Positions 16,170 to 26,005 of a stretch of 64,000 nt of DNA are shown here, piece by piece. The notes beneath the pieces were generated by a model that saw nothing but the letters and a program-made list of their open reading frames with translations, ran no database searches and was not told where the DNA came from. The position numbers and the translations under genes are program-made. Source of the DNA: Thermoplasmata archaeon (lineage in GTDB: Archaea; Thermoplasmatota; E2; DHVEG-1); the NCBI GenBank assembly GCA_014894395.1, contig JADBLO010000119.1, positions 1 to 64,000 on the forward strand, written 5' to 3'. The stretch's first letter is position 1, and the number at the start of each line of letters is the position of its first letter.

Positions 16170-18100
16170 TCGAACGCCTCCGGTAACGCCTTTATCTCCT
16201 TATAATTGAACACTGGACCTTCTTTGCAGACATACACACCATTAATCTGACAATGACCACATTTGCCAACACCACATTTCATTCGACGCTCTAACGATAC
16301 GATTATATTTTCCTCAGGAATCCCCATGGTGCGCAAACACTGAATCACAAACTTATACATTACCGGGGGGCCAATAACAACGACAATCGTGTTCTGTGAA
16401 TCAAATTTATCCATGCGAACTTTCGGGAACAACGTGGTAATTACCCCAATACAACCACCCCAACATTCATTCGCATCACACTTATCAACAGTCAGTTCAC
16501 ATTGGACGTGCTCAACTTTTTTCCATTGATCAACATCGCTCATGAACAGGATTTCCTTTGGCCGCTTTGCACCATATAAGATAGTGATCTCCTTGAACTT
16601 CCCCCGATTCTTTTTATCAAGTACATAGTTAATGAGAGAACGCATCGGCACCATTCCAGTGCCGCCGGAAGTAAAGATGATGTTTTTTCCCTCAAGTGCT
16701 TTGACATCAAACCCGTTTCCAAGCGGTCCACGGATACCAACCTTATCACCTGGTTTCATTGAAACGAGTTTGGATGTGACGTTACCCACTTTTCGAACCA
16801 TAATTTCAAACGATGGTGTATCACTCGGTGGTGATGACACTCCAAATGGAGCTTCACCATAACCAAACACCGATACTTCGACAAACTGTCCTGCCGCATG
16901 GCCTAAGGGTTTTTTGTCATCAAGTTCAATCTCAAACAGCGTGTCGATCTCACTGCGCACCTCCGCACGTTTTATCGTCGCACTCCTGGGGATATGAATG
17001 ATTCCTTTCTCTGCAGCATCTGTTTTTTGTTTAATGAAGAATCTCCCGGTGTCCTCCTCATGTCCGAAGCTTGCTAGCTCGTTCATCACATCGCACGGGT
17101 CAGCGATATCAGGGAGACATGCGATCCCGCATCGTCCACATCCGACACAGGCGACAAACCCGAATCGTTCAGGGAGATAGTTTCCTTTCCTGTAGAACCG
17201 ATGGCGGTAGCGTTCTTTTGGTTCTTCGCGGAAGACCTCTCCACTGCCGACTTTAGTAAAACCACGGAGCATGCAGCCATCCCATGTACGTATCCGTTGG
17301 CCATTCTTCAGGTTCAATGATACCTCATCGTGGACATCGTAACAGAAACACGTAGGACATACTATCGTGCAAGAGCTGCATTCCATACAGAAATCTGAGC
17401 GTTCTTCCCAGAAAGAATTTGCGTAATTCGCAACAAGAATCGATGACCAGTCTTTCTTATCGACTTTTACTTTTTTCGTATATTTCTTTGCGATGTTGTC
17501 TCGGACGTCTTTAATCTTTTTAATCTCTGCAGAGGTTGCATCCTTGGTGGTTGCATATTTCTTAAGTAAGGTACTTCCTTTTTCAGTGCCCACGGTTACC
17601 GCGTAGGTAGCTCCAAGATCGGTAAGCAACAAATCAAAACCAGTCTCAGTCATGTGTGTTTTCATACTTCCTGCAAAGGATCGCTCTGAGACGTTTTGAA
17701 TATCAACACCTATGATAATGGTGTTATCTCGCCGTTTTTTATAAAAATCATCTTTCGGAGGATCAAGATATTGTGTATCCGTTTGTTGTAGTGCGATGAT
17801 ATCGTAGGGATGCACCCCGATGATTATTCGAGGTTGGTCGTCTATAGTTTCTTTGACTTCAAAGGGTTTCTCAAGCGAGAACTTCATGAGTTGTTCGTAC
17901 TGGGGAAGGAAATATTTTTTTGGCGGAAGAATGGTGACATCGTAGTCTAAAGATAGCTCATCTGCGTCGTTGAGGGTGTCAAAGACATAGCGTTTTCCTT
18001 TTGCTTTCACCCCGACGACATCGTAGGTTTTGTTTTGTAGTAAGGTGTTTACCAATGTTAAAAAATCTTTTTTCGTAATGATTTTTACAGCTTGTTTCAT
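16166..18100 (-). CDS. Fused beta + gamma subunit of group 3b hydrogenase (Fe-S plus FAD/NAD(P) reductase)
   Basis: A 644-residue protein joins two subunits that are separate in the classical Pyrococcus hydrogenase. Residues about 1-340 are the beta part, related to anaerobic sulfite reductase subunit A, with CMECSSCTIVCPTCFC and CVGCGRCGIACLPD cluster motifs. Residues about 350-644 are the gamma part, a ferredoxin-NADP-reductase-type flavoprotein. That part has GQFVEVSVFGYGEAP for FAD, FTSGGTGMVPMRS for the nucleotide, and a [2Fe-2S] loop RRMKCGVGKCGHCQING...C at the end. It would pass electrons between NAD(P)H and the NiFe subunits. The ATG at 18100 has GGTG at the right distance; a GTG at 18109 is an alternative. 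It is the first gene of the operon. Confidence 0.93.
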   Translation of the reverse strand: MKQAVKIITKKDFLTLVNTLLQNKTYDVVGVKAKGKRYVFDTLNDADELSLDYDVTILPPKKYFLPQYEQLMKFSLEKPFEVKETIDDQPRIIIGVHPYDIIALQQTDTQYLDPPKDDFYKKRRDNTIIIGVDIQNVSERSFAGSMKTHMTETGFDLLLTDLGATYAVTVGTEKGSTLLKKYATTKDATSAEIKKIKDVRDNIAKKYTKKVKVDKKDWSSILVANYANSFWEERSDFCMECSSCTIVCPTCFCYDVHDEVSLNLKNGQRIRTWDGCMLRGFTKVGSGEVFREEPKERYRHRFYRKGNYLPERFGFVACVGCGRCGIACLPDIADPCDVMNELASFGHEEDTGRFFIKQKTDAAEKGIIHIPRSATIKRAEVRSEIDTLFEIELDDKKPLGHAAGQFVEVSVFGYGEAPFGVSSPPSDTPSFEIMVRKVGNVTSKLVSMKPGDKVGIRGPLGNGFDVKALEGKNIIFTSGGTGMVPMRSLINYVLDKKNRGKFKEITILYGAKRPKEILFMSDVDQWKKVEHVQCELTVDKCDANECWGGCIGVITTLFPKVRMDKFDSQNTIVVVIGPPVMYKFVIQCLRTMGIPEENIIVSLERRMKCGVGKCGHCQINGVYVCKEGPVFNYKEIKALPEAFE

Positions 18101-18124
18101 CTCAGACACCTTTGGCAGTCTCAG

Positions 18125-18137
18125 GAGAGTAACTCTC
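18125..18137. repeat. 13-bp inverted repeat in the hydrogenase leader
   Basis: GAGAGT-A-ACTCTC is a perfect 6-bp-arm inverted repeat 25-37 bases upstream of the hydrogenase operon start codon. It could be an operator or a small RNA hairpin in the leader. A weak TATA-like CTTAAAT (minus strand, about 18180-18188) would start the mRNA upstream of it. No regulator is identified. Confidence 0.35.
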
Positions 18138-18227
18138 TGAATAATCAGATGGCCCCAAGGAACCCCTGAACAGATATTCTGATTTAAGACTTTTCATTTA
18201 CTGAAAATTCCTTCTGTTGGAATATAG

Positions 18228-19577
18228 TTATTCTGGCGCGTTGGCGATATATCCTTCATTCATGAGTGTTTGTGTGATATCTCTGGATTTCTTGATGATA
18301 GCGATAGCGTGATCATAGAGCTCTTGTCGTGAGGGTTTGACACGAGCGATCCCTTGGGAGATTGCTTTCATGCCTACTGCGACTGCTTCTCGGGGGAACA
18401 CTTCCCATGAGTCCATGGTGGGTACAACGTAGGTGTCACTGAGCCCTTTGTCCTCTGCGGTTTTTGCTAGCTCATAGGCTGCTGCGATGCACATGTCATC
18501 GGTGATTGTTTCTGCACGGACATCAAGGGTTCCTCGGAAGATGCCAGGGAATCCGAGGGAGTTGTTAATCTGATTGGGAAAATCTGATCGTCCAGTAGCA
18601 ATGATACGGGCGCCTGCTTCTTTTGCTTCCCAAGGCCAAATCTCAGGAACCGGGTTTGCAGTGGCAAACACGATGGAGTCATCAGCCATAGAACTAACCC
18701 ATTCTTTTTTGATTGTTCCAGGGCCGGGTTTACTGGCAGCAAGACAAATATCGGTATGCTTAAATGCTTCAGCGGGACCACCGGTTCGTCCTTCTGAGTT
18801 TGATTTTTGGCACATCTGCCATTTCTCAGGGTTTTTATCTTTTTCTTTTTCGAGGTCCTTTCGTGAGGTATGTAGAATGCCTTTGCTGTCTACCATGATG
18901 ATGTTTTTTTGTTGTATTCCTGTGGCGATAAGCACGCGTGCGATTGCGATATTTGCGGCTCCTGCACCGACCATACAGACCAGTGCGGTGTTCAGTGGTT
19001 TTCCAACGATTTTTAACGCGTTGATTGCTCCTGCGGTGACAATGGTTGCTGTTCCTTGCTGGTCGTCATGCCAGACCGGGATGTCCATTTCTTTTCGGAG
19101 TCGTTTGAGGATGTAGAAGCATTTTGGTTTTTCGATATCTTCAAGGTTGATTCCACCGAAACTTGGTTTGAGCCATTTGACTGCTTGGATGATCTCGTCA
19201 GGGTTTTTAGTATCGAGGCAAATGGGGTAGGCGTCCACGCCACCGAGATATTTGAACAGTAATGATTTTCCTTCCATAACAGGGAGTCCGGCTTCAGGTC
19301 CGATGTCACCAAGCCCTAAGACGCGGGTGCCATCGCTGACAACAGCAACCGTGTTCCATTTGTTGGTATAATCATAAACTTTGAGCGGGTGTTTTTGGAT
19401 TTCTTTGCATGGTTCTGCGACACCGGGAGTGTACCAGATAGCGAAATCGTTGAAGTCTTTCACACGGCATTTTGGTATGACTTCGATTTTTCCATGGTAA
19501 AACGGATGGAGTCGCATGGCGTCTTTACCTGGTTTGTTGGCTTTTTCGAGAAGTTGTTTTTCATTGATCTGTTTCAT
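18228..19577 (-). CDS. Malic enzyme (NAD(P)-dependent malate dehydrogenase, decarboxylating)
   Basis: Oxidatively decarboxylates malate to pyruvate with reduction of NAD(P). The 449-residue protein has [39 protein letters not shown], and [14 protein letters not shown] with metal-binding acids. [10 protein letters not shown] is also present, then the nucleotide fold [17 protein letters not shown] and [12 protein letters not shown]. This is the short prokaryotic form. It is a single gene on the minus strand, divergent from the Hdr operon and just downstream of the hydrogenase operon. All three concern reduced nicotinamide carriers. Confidence 0.94.
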   Translation of the reverse strand: MKQINEKQLLEKANKPGKDAMRLHPFYHGKIEVIPKCRVKDFNDFAIWYTPGVAEPCKEIQKHPLKVYDYTNKWNTVAVVSDGTRVLGLGDIGPEAGLPVMEGKSLLFKYLGGVDAYPICLDTKNPDEIIQAVKWLKPSFGGINLEDIEKPKCFYILKRLRKEMDIPVWHDDQQGTATIVTAGAINALKIVGKPLNTALVCMVGAGAANIAIARVLIATGIQQKNIIMVDSKGILHTSRKDLEKEKDKNPEKWQMCQKSNSEGRTGGPAEAFKHTDICLAASKPGPGTIKKEWVSSMADDSIVFATANPVPEIWPWEAKEAGARIIATGRSDFPNQINNSLGFPGIFRGTLDVRAETITDDMCIAAAYELAKTAEDKGLSDTYVVPTMDSWEVFPREAVAVGMKAISQGIARVKPSRQELYDHAIAIIKKSRDITQTLMNEGYIANAPE

Positions 19578-19716
19578 AACAAGCCCCCACGTCGAGGGAT
19601 ATCGTGTTTTGCTATATTAATTTACATCATTTTGTATGATGAAATGAGTGGCAGAATTTTATTGATAGTTTTAAATATGATATTCGGATAAACTTTTTGC
19701 AGAGAAGTCGGAAAAG

Positions 19717-19739
19717 TATATATAGTTAACGATTGTTAA
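19717..19739 (+). promoter_or_regulatory. Promoter of the Hdr-Nuo operon with an overlapping palindrome
   Basis: A TATA box (TATATATA, 19717-19724) is followed at once by the inverted repeat TTAAC-GATT-GTTAA (19726-19739). The hdrC ATG is at 19764. A palindrome at the 3' edge of the TATA box, where the polymerase must land, is the typical place for an archaeal repressor operator. The regulator is unknown. Confidence 0.55.
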
Positions 19740-19763
19740 TTTATGATATAGAGTGAGACAGAA

Positions 19764-20291
19764 ATGAGCATCATCGACTTGACTTCTATGGGGGAACCGC
19801 AATCAGATCTGAGAAAAGAACTCAACGATAGACTCACAAAGCTGCAAGACGAAATCTCAGATTATTGTTTTCAATGCGCGAAATGCACCTCAGGCTGTGA
19901 ATCACACAAACTCCTTGAACTTGAGCCGCACAAAATCGTCGCACTTCTGAAACGAGGATTGATCAACGAACTGGTAAACTCAGATGTCATCTGGACCTGT
20001 ATGACCTGCCTAAAATGTAGAGAACGCTGTCCGCAACGCGTCGCACCGGTTGAAATCTTGTTTGCGTTGAAGAATATGGCGGTAGCAAGCGGGAAACAAA
20101 TCCCGGGAAAATACACAGGGATGCTACAATCAATTCTATCCATGGGACTTATCCAAGATATCCAACAGACCACGACTCGTACGAATAAAACCCTGAAACG
20201 AGACGAACTTGGACTCCCTCCTCTTTCAAAACCAATTGACGTTGTCAAGTTTCAAGCAGGAATCATGAAAATCGCGATGGAAAAGGTATAG
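19764..20291 (+). CDS. hdrC: HdrC-type Fe-S subunit of heterodisulfide-reductase-like complex
   Basis: A 175-residue electron-transfer protein with two complete ferredoxin-type cluster motifs: CFQCAKCTSGC (Cys35, 38, 41, 45) and CMTCLKCRERC (Cys79, 82, 85, 89). These pass electrons from HdrA to HdrB. It is the first gene of the large redox operon, 5 bases before hdrB, behind a strong TATA box. Both motifs are intact here, in contrast to the tandem HdrC at 30847. Confidence 0.94.
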   Translation: MSIIDLTSMGEPQSDLRKELNDRLTKLQDEISDYCFQCAKCTSGCESHKLLELEPHKIVALLKRGLINELVNSDVIWTCMTCLKCRERCPQRVAPVEILFALKNMAVASGKQIPGKYTGMLQSILSMGLIQDIQQTTTRTNKTLKRDELGLPPLSKPIDVVKFQAGIMKIAMEKV

Positions 20292-20296
20292 GCACG

Positions 20297-21175
20297 ATGA
20301 AAAAGAAATATGCGTTGTTTCCCGGTTGTTTGATGCCAACAGAGCAGTACGCCTACGAGCTCTCGATCAGAGAAACACTCCCCTTGTTAGATGTTGAACT
20401 TGTTGATGTGGAGGGTTTTTCATGTTGCGGAGAACCCATGAAAAGTGTGAATCAACTTCTTACAGTGTATCTTTCTGCAAGGAATCTGGCGATCGCTGAG
20501 AAGCATCATCTGGACGTTTTTGCCCCCTGTGCGATGTGTCATCTCGCGCTTTCTGAATGTCAGCATATCCTTGAAGAAAATCCAGCGATGAAAGAACGAA
20601 TCAACGGCATGCTTGCTGCTGAGGGTTTAAATTATACCGTGAAACGACAGGTTGTTCATACGGTTGACCTGCTCTATGATCAGGTGGGGATCGAAAAGAT
20701 AAAAGAACATGTGAAAAAACCATTGAACGGGTTAAAGATCGCAGCACATTACGGGTGTCATATCCTTCGTCCCAGTGAAATCGGTCGTCCTGACGATTCT
20801 GAAAACCCGCAGAAAATCGAAGCAATCCTGAAGGCATTGGGTGCTGAACCAGTGGATTATCCTCAGAAACTTGATTGTTGTGGCGCGCCCTTGCTTGCGA
20901 ATCTGCCTGAGTCTGCGTTAACAAAAACAGGGCAGAAACTCCAAGCGATACAAGAACAAGGAATCCAAGGGATGGTTGATGTCTGTCCGTGGTGTCATAA
21001 GATGTTTGATAGCAGACAAACCAAAGCAGGGGAGACCGTGGCTGCAAAACTCGATGTTCCCGTGTTGTATCTGACGCAGTTACTCGGATTAGCGATGGGG
21101 ATAAGTGGTGAGAAACTCGGACTTGAACTGAATCTTAGTCCTGTAGAAAAACTCCAACTTGGAGATGTGAAATAA
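20297..21175 (+). CDS. hdrB: HdrB-type catalytic subunit (two CCG domains)
   Basis: A 292-residue protein with the two CCG domains that hold the noncubane [4Fe-4S] pairs, the site of disulfide reduction. The first half has LFPGCLMP, GFSCCGEPM (Cys43/44) and APCAMC. The second half has HYGCHILRP, KLDCCGAPL (near 194/195) and VCPWCHKMF. It is the only HdrB in the window. As there are no methanogenesis genes here, its disulfide or thiol substrate need not be CoM-S-S-CoB. Its stop codon is directly followed by the hdrA ATG. Confidence 0.94.
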   Translation: MKKKYALFPGCLMPTEQYAYELSIRETLPLLDVELVDVEGFSCCGEPMKSVNQLLTVYLSARNLAIAEKHHLDVFAPCAMCHLALSECQHILEENPAMKERINGMLAAEGLNYTVKRQVVHTVDLLYDQVGIEKIKEHVKKPLNGLKIAAHYGCHILRPSEIGRPDDSENPQKIEAILKALGAEPVDYPQKLDCCGAPLLANLPESALTKTGQKLQAIQEQGIQGMVDVCPWCHKMFDSRQTKAGETVAAKLDVPVLYLTQLLGLAMGISGEKLGLELNLSPVEKLQLGDVK

Positions 21176-23134
21176 ATGCGTCGCATCGGAGTGTTTGTCT
21201 GTCATTGCGGAATCAACATCGCACAAACCGTTGACGTCGAAGCACTTTCCGAGTACGCAAGTCATCTGAACGGTGTGGTAGTCACAAAACATTACAAGTA
21301 TATGTGTTCTGATGTGGGTGCAACACTGATCAAAGACACGATTAAAGAATTCAAACTCGATGGTGTCGTAATCGCGTCATGTTCTCCTCGTATGCATGAA
21401 CAAACATTCCGACGGGTTGCAAATGACGGCGGTGTGAACCCCTATAGGGTTGAGATTTCTAATATTCGTGAGCAATGCTCCTGGGTGCATAGCAATAAAG
21501 AACAAGCAACGGAGAAAGCGAAGTTTTTAGTTCGGAGTGCGGTGTCTAAAGCACTGTCGCTTGAACCATTGAAACCATCAACATTGAAGGTTATTCCAGA
21601 GGCGTTAGTGATTGGCGGAGGAATCGCAGGGATCCAGACATCCCTTGATCTCGCCAACGATGGATTCAAAGTTCACCTCGTGGAACGAGAACCAAGTATC
21701 GGCGGCCATATGGCGCAACTGGATAAAACCTTCCCAACCCTTGATTGTTCCTCCTGTATTCTTACTCCTAAGATGATGGAAGTTGCAAACCATAAGAACA
21801 TCGAACTATTAAGTTACTCGGAAGTTGCCAGTATCGAAGGAAGCATCGGGAATTACACGGTGAAAATAAGGAAGAAACCACGATATATTGATGTTGACAA
21901 GTGTACAGGATGCGGTGATTGTGCCACCGCTTGTCGACTCAAAGATCGAATTGTCAGTGAATTTAATCAAGGGATGGGGAAACGAGGCGCAGCCTACATG
22001 CCGTTCCCTCAAGCGGTACCATTGAAATATGTTATTGACGACAAGAAATGTCTGTTTTTAACGAAAGGGAAATGCGGGGATGAACCTCTCTGTAAAAAAG
22101 CATGTGCACAAGATGCCATTAACTTTGATCAGAAAGAAGAAATAGTGGAACGTAAGGTCGGTGCTATCGTGGTTGCAACCGGGTATGACGTCATGGATCC
22201 CACCGCGGTTTACGAGTATGGCTACGATGTCTCTCCTGATGTTATTACCACCTTGGAGCTGGAACGATTGATCAGCTCCTCAGGACCAACCAAAGGGGAA
22301 ATCTTGCGACCATCAAACCAGCAGAAACCAAAGAGTGTCACCTTCATTCTCTGTGTCGGCTCTCGTGATGAGACCCAGTGTACCTGGTGCTGCCGAATCG
22401 GGTGTATGACCGCATTAAAACAAGTCTATCTGCTTCGCGAGAAACTCGGGGAAGACGTTGAGATTAACCTCTGCTACAATGACCTACGCTCCTTTGGAAA
22501 AGGCTATGAGGAATTCTACCGTAAAGTCCGAGGTCTCCATACGAACATGTTCCGTGGCCGTCCCTCTGAAGTACGGACTATGAAAGAGTATCTAAAGATT
22601 GATATTTTTGATACGACAACCAATAAGTTGTTTGAAATAAAAACCGATATGGTTGTTCTTGTTCCCGCGATGATGCCACGAACCGATGCTACTGAGTTTG
22701 CACGACTCCTCCATTTGACCTTAAGTGGTGACGGGTTTTTCCTTGAGGCCCACCCGAAGCTTCGCCCGGTTGACACGTTTGTCAACGGTATATTTATCGC
22801 AGGATGCTGCCAAGCACCAAAAGATATTCAAGACACTGTTTCCCAGGCAAGTGCGGCTGCATCACGTGCAGCAACAATTTTGTCCCAAGAAGAACTGGAG
22901 ATAGACCCGTTAATTGCGATGGTTGATGAGGATGTATGCACCGGGTGTGGTATCTGCGTGGAAGTCTGTCCGTACGAGGCACGTACGTTGAATGAAAGGA
23001 AACGGATCGCTGAGGTGAATGACGCCTTGTGCACTGGTTGTGGCGGCTGTATCGCCGCCTGTCCCAGCAATGCGTCGATTCATAAGAATTTCACTAAGAA
23101 ACAATTACTGAATATGGTTGACGACATCATGTGA
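21176..23134 (+). CDS. hdrA: HdrA, complete form, electron-bifurcating FAD subunit
   Basis: A 652-residue HdrA of the usual length. Domains in order: an N-terminal domain with [13 protein letters not shown] (1-130); the FAD Rossmann domain [18 protein letters not shown] near 142-160 with [13 protein letters not shown]; an inserted ferredoxin domain ([11 protein letters not shown]... and [11 protein letters not shown]); the second half of the thioredoxin-reductase-like fold; and a C-terminal pair of [4Fe-4S] motifs ([24 protein letters not shown]). In characterised complexes HdrA splits an electron pair between a high- and a low-potential acceptor (ferredoxin). It serves as the reference for interpreting the rearranged HdrA units downstream. 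Confidence 0.94.
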   Translation: MRRIGVFVCHCGINIAQTVDVEALSEYASHLNGVVVTKHYKYMCSDVGATLIKDTIKEFKLDGVVIASCSPRMHEQTFRRVANDGGVNPYRVEISNIREQCSWVHSNKEQATEKAKFLVRSAVSKALSLEPLKPSTLKVIPEALVIGGGIAGIQTSLDLANDGFKVHLVEREPSIGGHMAQLDKTFPTLDCSSCILTPKMMEVANHKNIELLSYSEVASIEGSIGNYTVKIRKKPRYIDVDKCTGCGDCATACRLKDRIVSEFNQGMGKRGAAYMPFPQAVPLKYVIDDKKCLFLTKGKCGDEPLCKKACAQDAINFDQKEEIVERKVGAIVVATGYDVMDPTAVYEYGYDVSPDVITTLELERLISSSGPTKGEILRPSNQQKPKSVTFILCVGSRDETQCTWCCRIGCMTALKQVYLLREKLGEDVEINLCYNDLRSFGKGYEEFYRKVRGLHTNMFRGRPSEVRTMKEYLKIDIFDTTTNKLFEIKTDMVVLVPAMMPRTDATEFARLLHLTLSGDGFFLEAHPKLRPVDTFVNGIFIAGCCQAPKDIQDTVSQASAAASRAATILSQEELEIDPLIAMVDEDVCTGCGICVEVCPYEARTLNERKRIAEVNDALCTGCGGCIAACPSNASIHKNFTKKQLLNMVDDIM

Positions 23135-23144
23135 GTGTTACAAA

Positions 23145-24074
23145 ATGAATGATGAAAAGAACCCTTCGATGACCTCTGCGAAACATGGCTCCGTGTTGGT
23201 CCTCGGTGGTGGTATTGCCGGCATTCAATCAGCATTGGATCTTGCCGATGCAGGATTTAAAGTCTACCTCGTTGAAAAACAACCAAGCATCGGTGGGACT
23301 ATGCCCCAGTTAGATAAAACATTCCCAACCAATGACTGTGCCATGTGCATTCTCGCCCCAAAACTCGTTGCTACGGGCCGACATCCAAATATCGAACTCA
23401 TTACCTACTCTGACCTGAAAAAAATAGAAGGTGTGCCTGGTAACTTTACCGTTACCATCAACAAAAAAGCACGATCTGTTGATGAGGTTCTCTGCAATGG
23501 GTGCGGGTTGTGCGTAGAACACTGTCTCGTCCGATTCAAACCACAGAAACCAAAGCACTATGATGCAAAAAAAGCAGTTGAGAAAAACGACCTTAGGACA
23601 GTAGACGACATCATAAACACCTATGGGAAAACATCTGATGCGCTCATCCCTATTATGCAGGCGATAAACGAACATTATAATCACCTTCCTAAGAACATTC
23701 TTTGTTATGTGGCTCAAGAGTTAGATGTTCCTCTTGCACAGGTGTACCATGTCGCAACCTTCTATACCTCGTTTTCTTTGAAACCACGGGGAAAGCACAC
23801 CATAAAAGTGTGTATGGGTACTGCCTGTCATGTGCGTGGGAGCCCTAGAGTACTTGATGAGATACAGCGTCTTCTTAAGATAGAGCCTGGTGAGACGACT
23901 GATGATGATATGTTTACTTTGGAGACCGTGAACTGCCTTGGTGCCTGTGCATTAGGGCCTGTGGTGGTTGTTGATGAGAAATATTACATGGTAAAACCTG
24001 GTGAGTTTGGCAAGATTCTTAATACTATCACCCTTGAGAAGAGTTCTCCTCTTGTCGCAGAGGTGAAGCAATGA
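23145..24074 (+). CDS. HdrA N-terminal (FAD) fragment fused to NuoE
   Basis: A 309-residue chimera. Residues about 15-130 match the start of an HdrA FAD unit: [34 protein letters not shown], and the first ferredoxin motif [11 protein letters not shown], where HdrA similarity stops. Residues about 145-305 are NuoE (the 24-kDa subunit of NADH dehydrogenase), with a helical start and a thioredoxin-like [2Fe-2S] domain. Its ligands are in [11 protein letters not shown] and [10 protein letters not shown]. The next gene is NuoF, overlapping by 4 bases. The ATG at 23145 is preferred over a TTG at 23118 inside hdrA. The missing remainder of this HdrA unit is in the gene after NuoF. Confidence 0.9.
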   Translation: MNDEKNPSMTSAKHGSVLVLGGGIAGIQSALDLADAGFKVYLVEKQPSIGGTMPQLDKTFPTNDCAMCILAPKLVATGRHPNIELITYSDLKKIEGVPGNFTVTINKKARSVDEVLCNGCGLCVEHCLVRFKPQKPKHYDAKKAVEKNDLRTVDDIINTYGKTSDALIPIMQAINEHYNHLPKNILCYVAQELDVPLAQVYHVATFYTSFSLKPRGKHTIKVCMGTACHVRGSPRVLDEIQRLLKIEPGETTDDDMFTLETVNCLGACALGPVVVVDEKYYMVKPGEFGKILNTITLEKSSPLVAEVKQ

Positions 24075-26005
24075 GCAGGAAGGATGCAGCTTCATCGAAG
24101 ACTACCTTCTCACCTGATGAGATTATACAGAAGTTAAAACTGAACCCGCTTCACTCGCTACAAGAACTAGAGGATCTCATTCATAAACTCATAAAAGAAA
24201 GAGAGAACGATAAAAGAAGGACGGTGGTGGTTGCTGGTGGCACCTGTGGTCGTGCTCGTGGATCACAGGATATCTTGCATACGGTGCGAGATGAACTTGA
24301 TAAAGCAGGGTTAGAGAAAAGTGTTACTCTCAGAGCCAGTGGTTGTCTCGGGTATTGTGATCAGGAGCCTCTCATCCTTATCCTCCCTGAACGAATATTT
24401 TACCCAAGAGTTGCTCCTTCCCAAGTTTCAGAAATTGTCACAAAGACAGCGAAAAATGGTACGGTCATAGAAGATCTCTTGTGGAAGGATCCTGGGAGTG
24501 GGAAGCGTATTTCCTGCATTGATGACCTTCCTTTTTATAAAAAACAAGTGCGTGTTATTTCTGGGAATAACGAGTATATTGATCCTGGTAATATTCTTGA
24601 TTATCTTGCGATGGGTGGATATTCTGCGTTAATGAACATATTACGGCAGCAGACACACCCGGAAGACATTGTTGGGATGGTTACAAAATCAGGCTTGAGA
24701 GGTCGTGGTGGCGCTGGTTTTTCCACAGGGAAGAAATGGGAGTCAGCACGGAAAGCTCCTTCGATAGACGGGATAAAATATGTGATCTGTAATGCTGATG
24801 AGGGGGATCCTGGGGCATATGCGAATCGTAGTCTTCTCGAGGCGAATCCCCATAGCGTCTTAGAGGGCATGATTATTGGTGCGTATGCGGTGGGTTCAAA
24901 CCAAGGGTATATCTATGTGCGAGCAGAATATCCGTTGGCCATCCAATATTTTGATCTTGCAATACGAAGCGCGGAAGCACTGGGGCTGCTGGGAGAGAAC
25001 ATATTGAACTCCGGATTCTCTTTTCATGCGAAAATCGCGAAGGGTGGAGGAGCATTTGTTTGTGGAGAATCCACGGCGCTTATGGCATCTATTGAAGGTA
25101 AAGCTGGTGAGCCGCGGGTTAAGCACATTCATAGTACGACACGAGGGTTATTTGAACGACCGACCGTGCTGAATAATGTAGAGACATGGGCAAACGTTCC
25201 TCTCATTGTCAACAGGGGTGCTGAGTGGTATAAAGAAATAGGTACCGAGGGAAGCAAAGGAACCAAAATATTTTCTATTGTTGGGAAGGTCAACAACACC
25301 GGTCTTGTTGAAGTTCCTATGGGAGCAACGATTCGAGAGATAGTCTATGAGATGGGTGGTGGGATAAAAGAAGGCAAGAAATTTAAGGCAGTACAAATCG
25401 GTGGGCCTTCCGGTGGCTGTATCCCAGAGCAACATCTCAATCTTCCCATTGACTACGACAGTCTTAGCGAGTCAGGAGCGATGATGGGCTCTGGCGGTAT
25501 GATTGTGATGGATGAGAACACCTGCATGGTGGATGTCGCAAAATATTTTGTGAATTTCTTAAAAAATGAATCCTGTGGGAAATGCACCTCCTGCCGTGAG
25601 GGCCTTGTTCAGATGCATGGGATGTTGACCGATATCACGGAAGGCAGAGGTCGAAAAGAAGATATCGAACTGTTAGAAGAACTAGCAGAGATCGTAAAGG
25701 ACGCATCACTATGCCAATTAGGAATCACTGCTCCAAATCCGATCCTGACGACCCTGCGGTATTTCAGAGATGAATATGAGGCACACATCAGAGACAAGAA
25801 ATGTCCTGCTCATGTATGCAAACCCTTGATTACATTTACTGTTGATGCAAAAAAATGCGTCGGCTGCCAATTGTGCGCCAAGAAATGCCCCGTAGGAGCA
25901 GTGTCAGGTAAACCGAAACAGGCTCATGCCATTGATCAGAAGACCTGTATTAAATGCGGTATTTGTCATGATGCCTGCAAGTTTGATGCGCTGGAGGTGC
26001 AGTAA
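24071..26005 (+). CDS. NuoF-like NADH-binding FMN subunit with N- and C-terminal Fe-S domains
   Basis: A 644-residue protein of the HndC/HoxF-type layout. It has an N-terminal thioredoxin-like Fe-S domain ([10 protein letters not shown] and [12 protein letters not shown]; one of the four usual ligands is not evident). The NuoF core follows: [14 protein letters not shown] for [16 protein letters not shown] for FMN, and [14 protein letters not shown]-like [13 protein letters not shown]. Next is the [11 protein letters not shown]...C [4Fe-4S] site. A C-terminal two-cluster ferredoxin ends it ([23 protein letters not shown]). It would oxidise NADH or reduce NAD+ for the Hdr complex. It overlaps the preceding gene by 4 bases and abuts the following one. 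Confidence 0.93.
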   Translation: MSRKDAASSKTTFSPDEIIQKLKLNPLHSLQELEDLIHKLIKERENDKRRTVVVAGGTCGRARGSQDILHTVRDELDKAGLEKSVTLRASGCLGYCDQEPLILILPERIFYPRVAPSQVSEIVTKTAKNGTVIEDLLWKDPGSGKRISCIDDLPFYKKQVRVISGNNEYIDPGNILDYLAMGGYSALMNILRQQTHPEDIVGMVTKSGLRGRGGAGFSTGKKWESARKAPSIDGIKYVICNADEGDPGAYANRSLLEANPHSVLEGMIIGAYAVGSNQGYIYVRAEYPLAIQYFDLAIRSAEALGLLGENILNSGFSFHAKIAKGGGAFVCGESTALMASIEGKAGEPRVKHIHSTTRGLFERPTVLNNVETWANVPLIVNRGAEWYKEIGTEGSKGTKIFSIVGKVNNTGLVEVPMGATIREIVYEMGGGIKEGKKFKAVQIGGPSGGCIPEQHLNLPIDYDSLSESGAMMGSGGMIVMDENTCMVDVAKYFVNFLKNESCGKCTSCREGLVQMHGMLTDITEGRGRKEDIELLEELAEIVKDASLCQLGITAPNPILTTLRYFRDEYEAHIRDKKCPAHVCKPLITFTVDAKKCVGCQLCAKKCPVGAVSGKPKQAHAIDQKTCIKCGICHDACKFDALEVQ

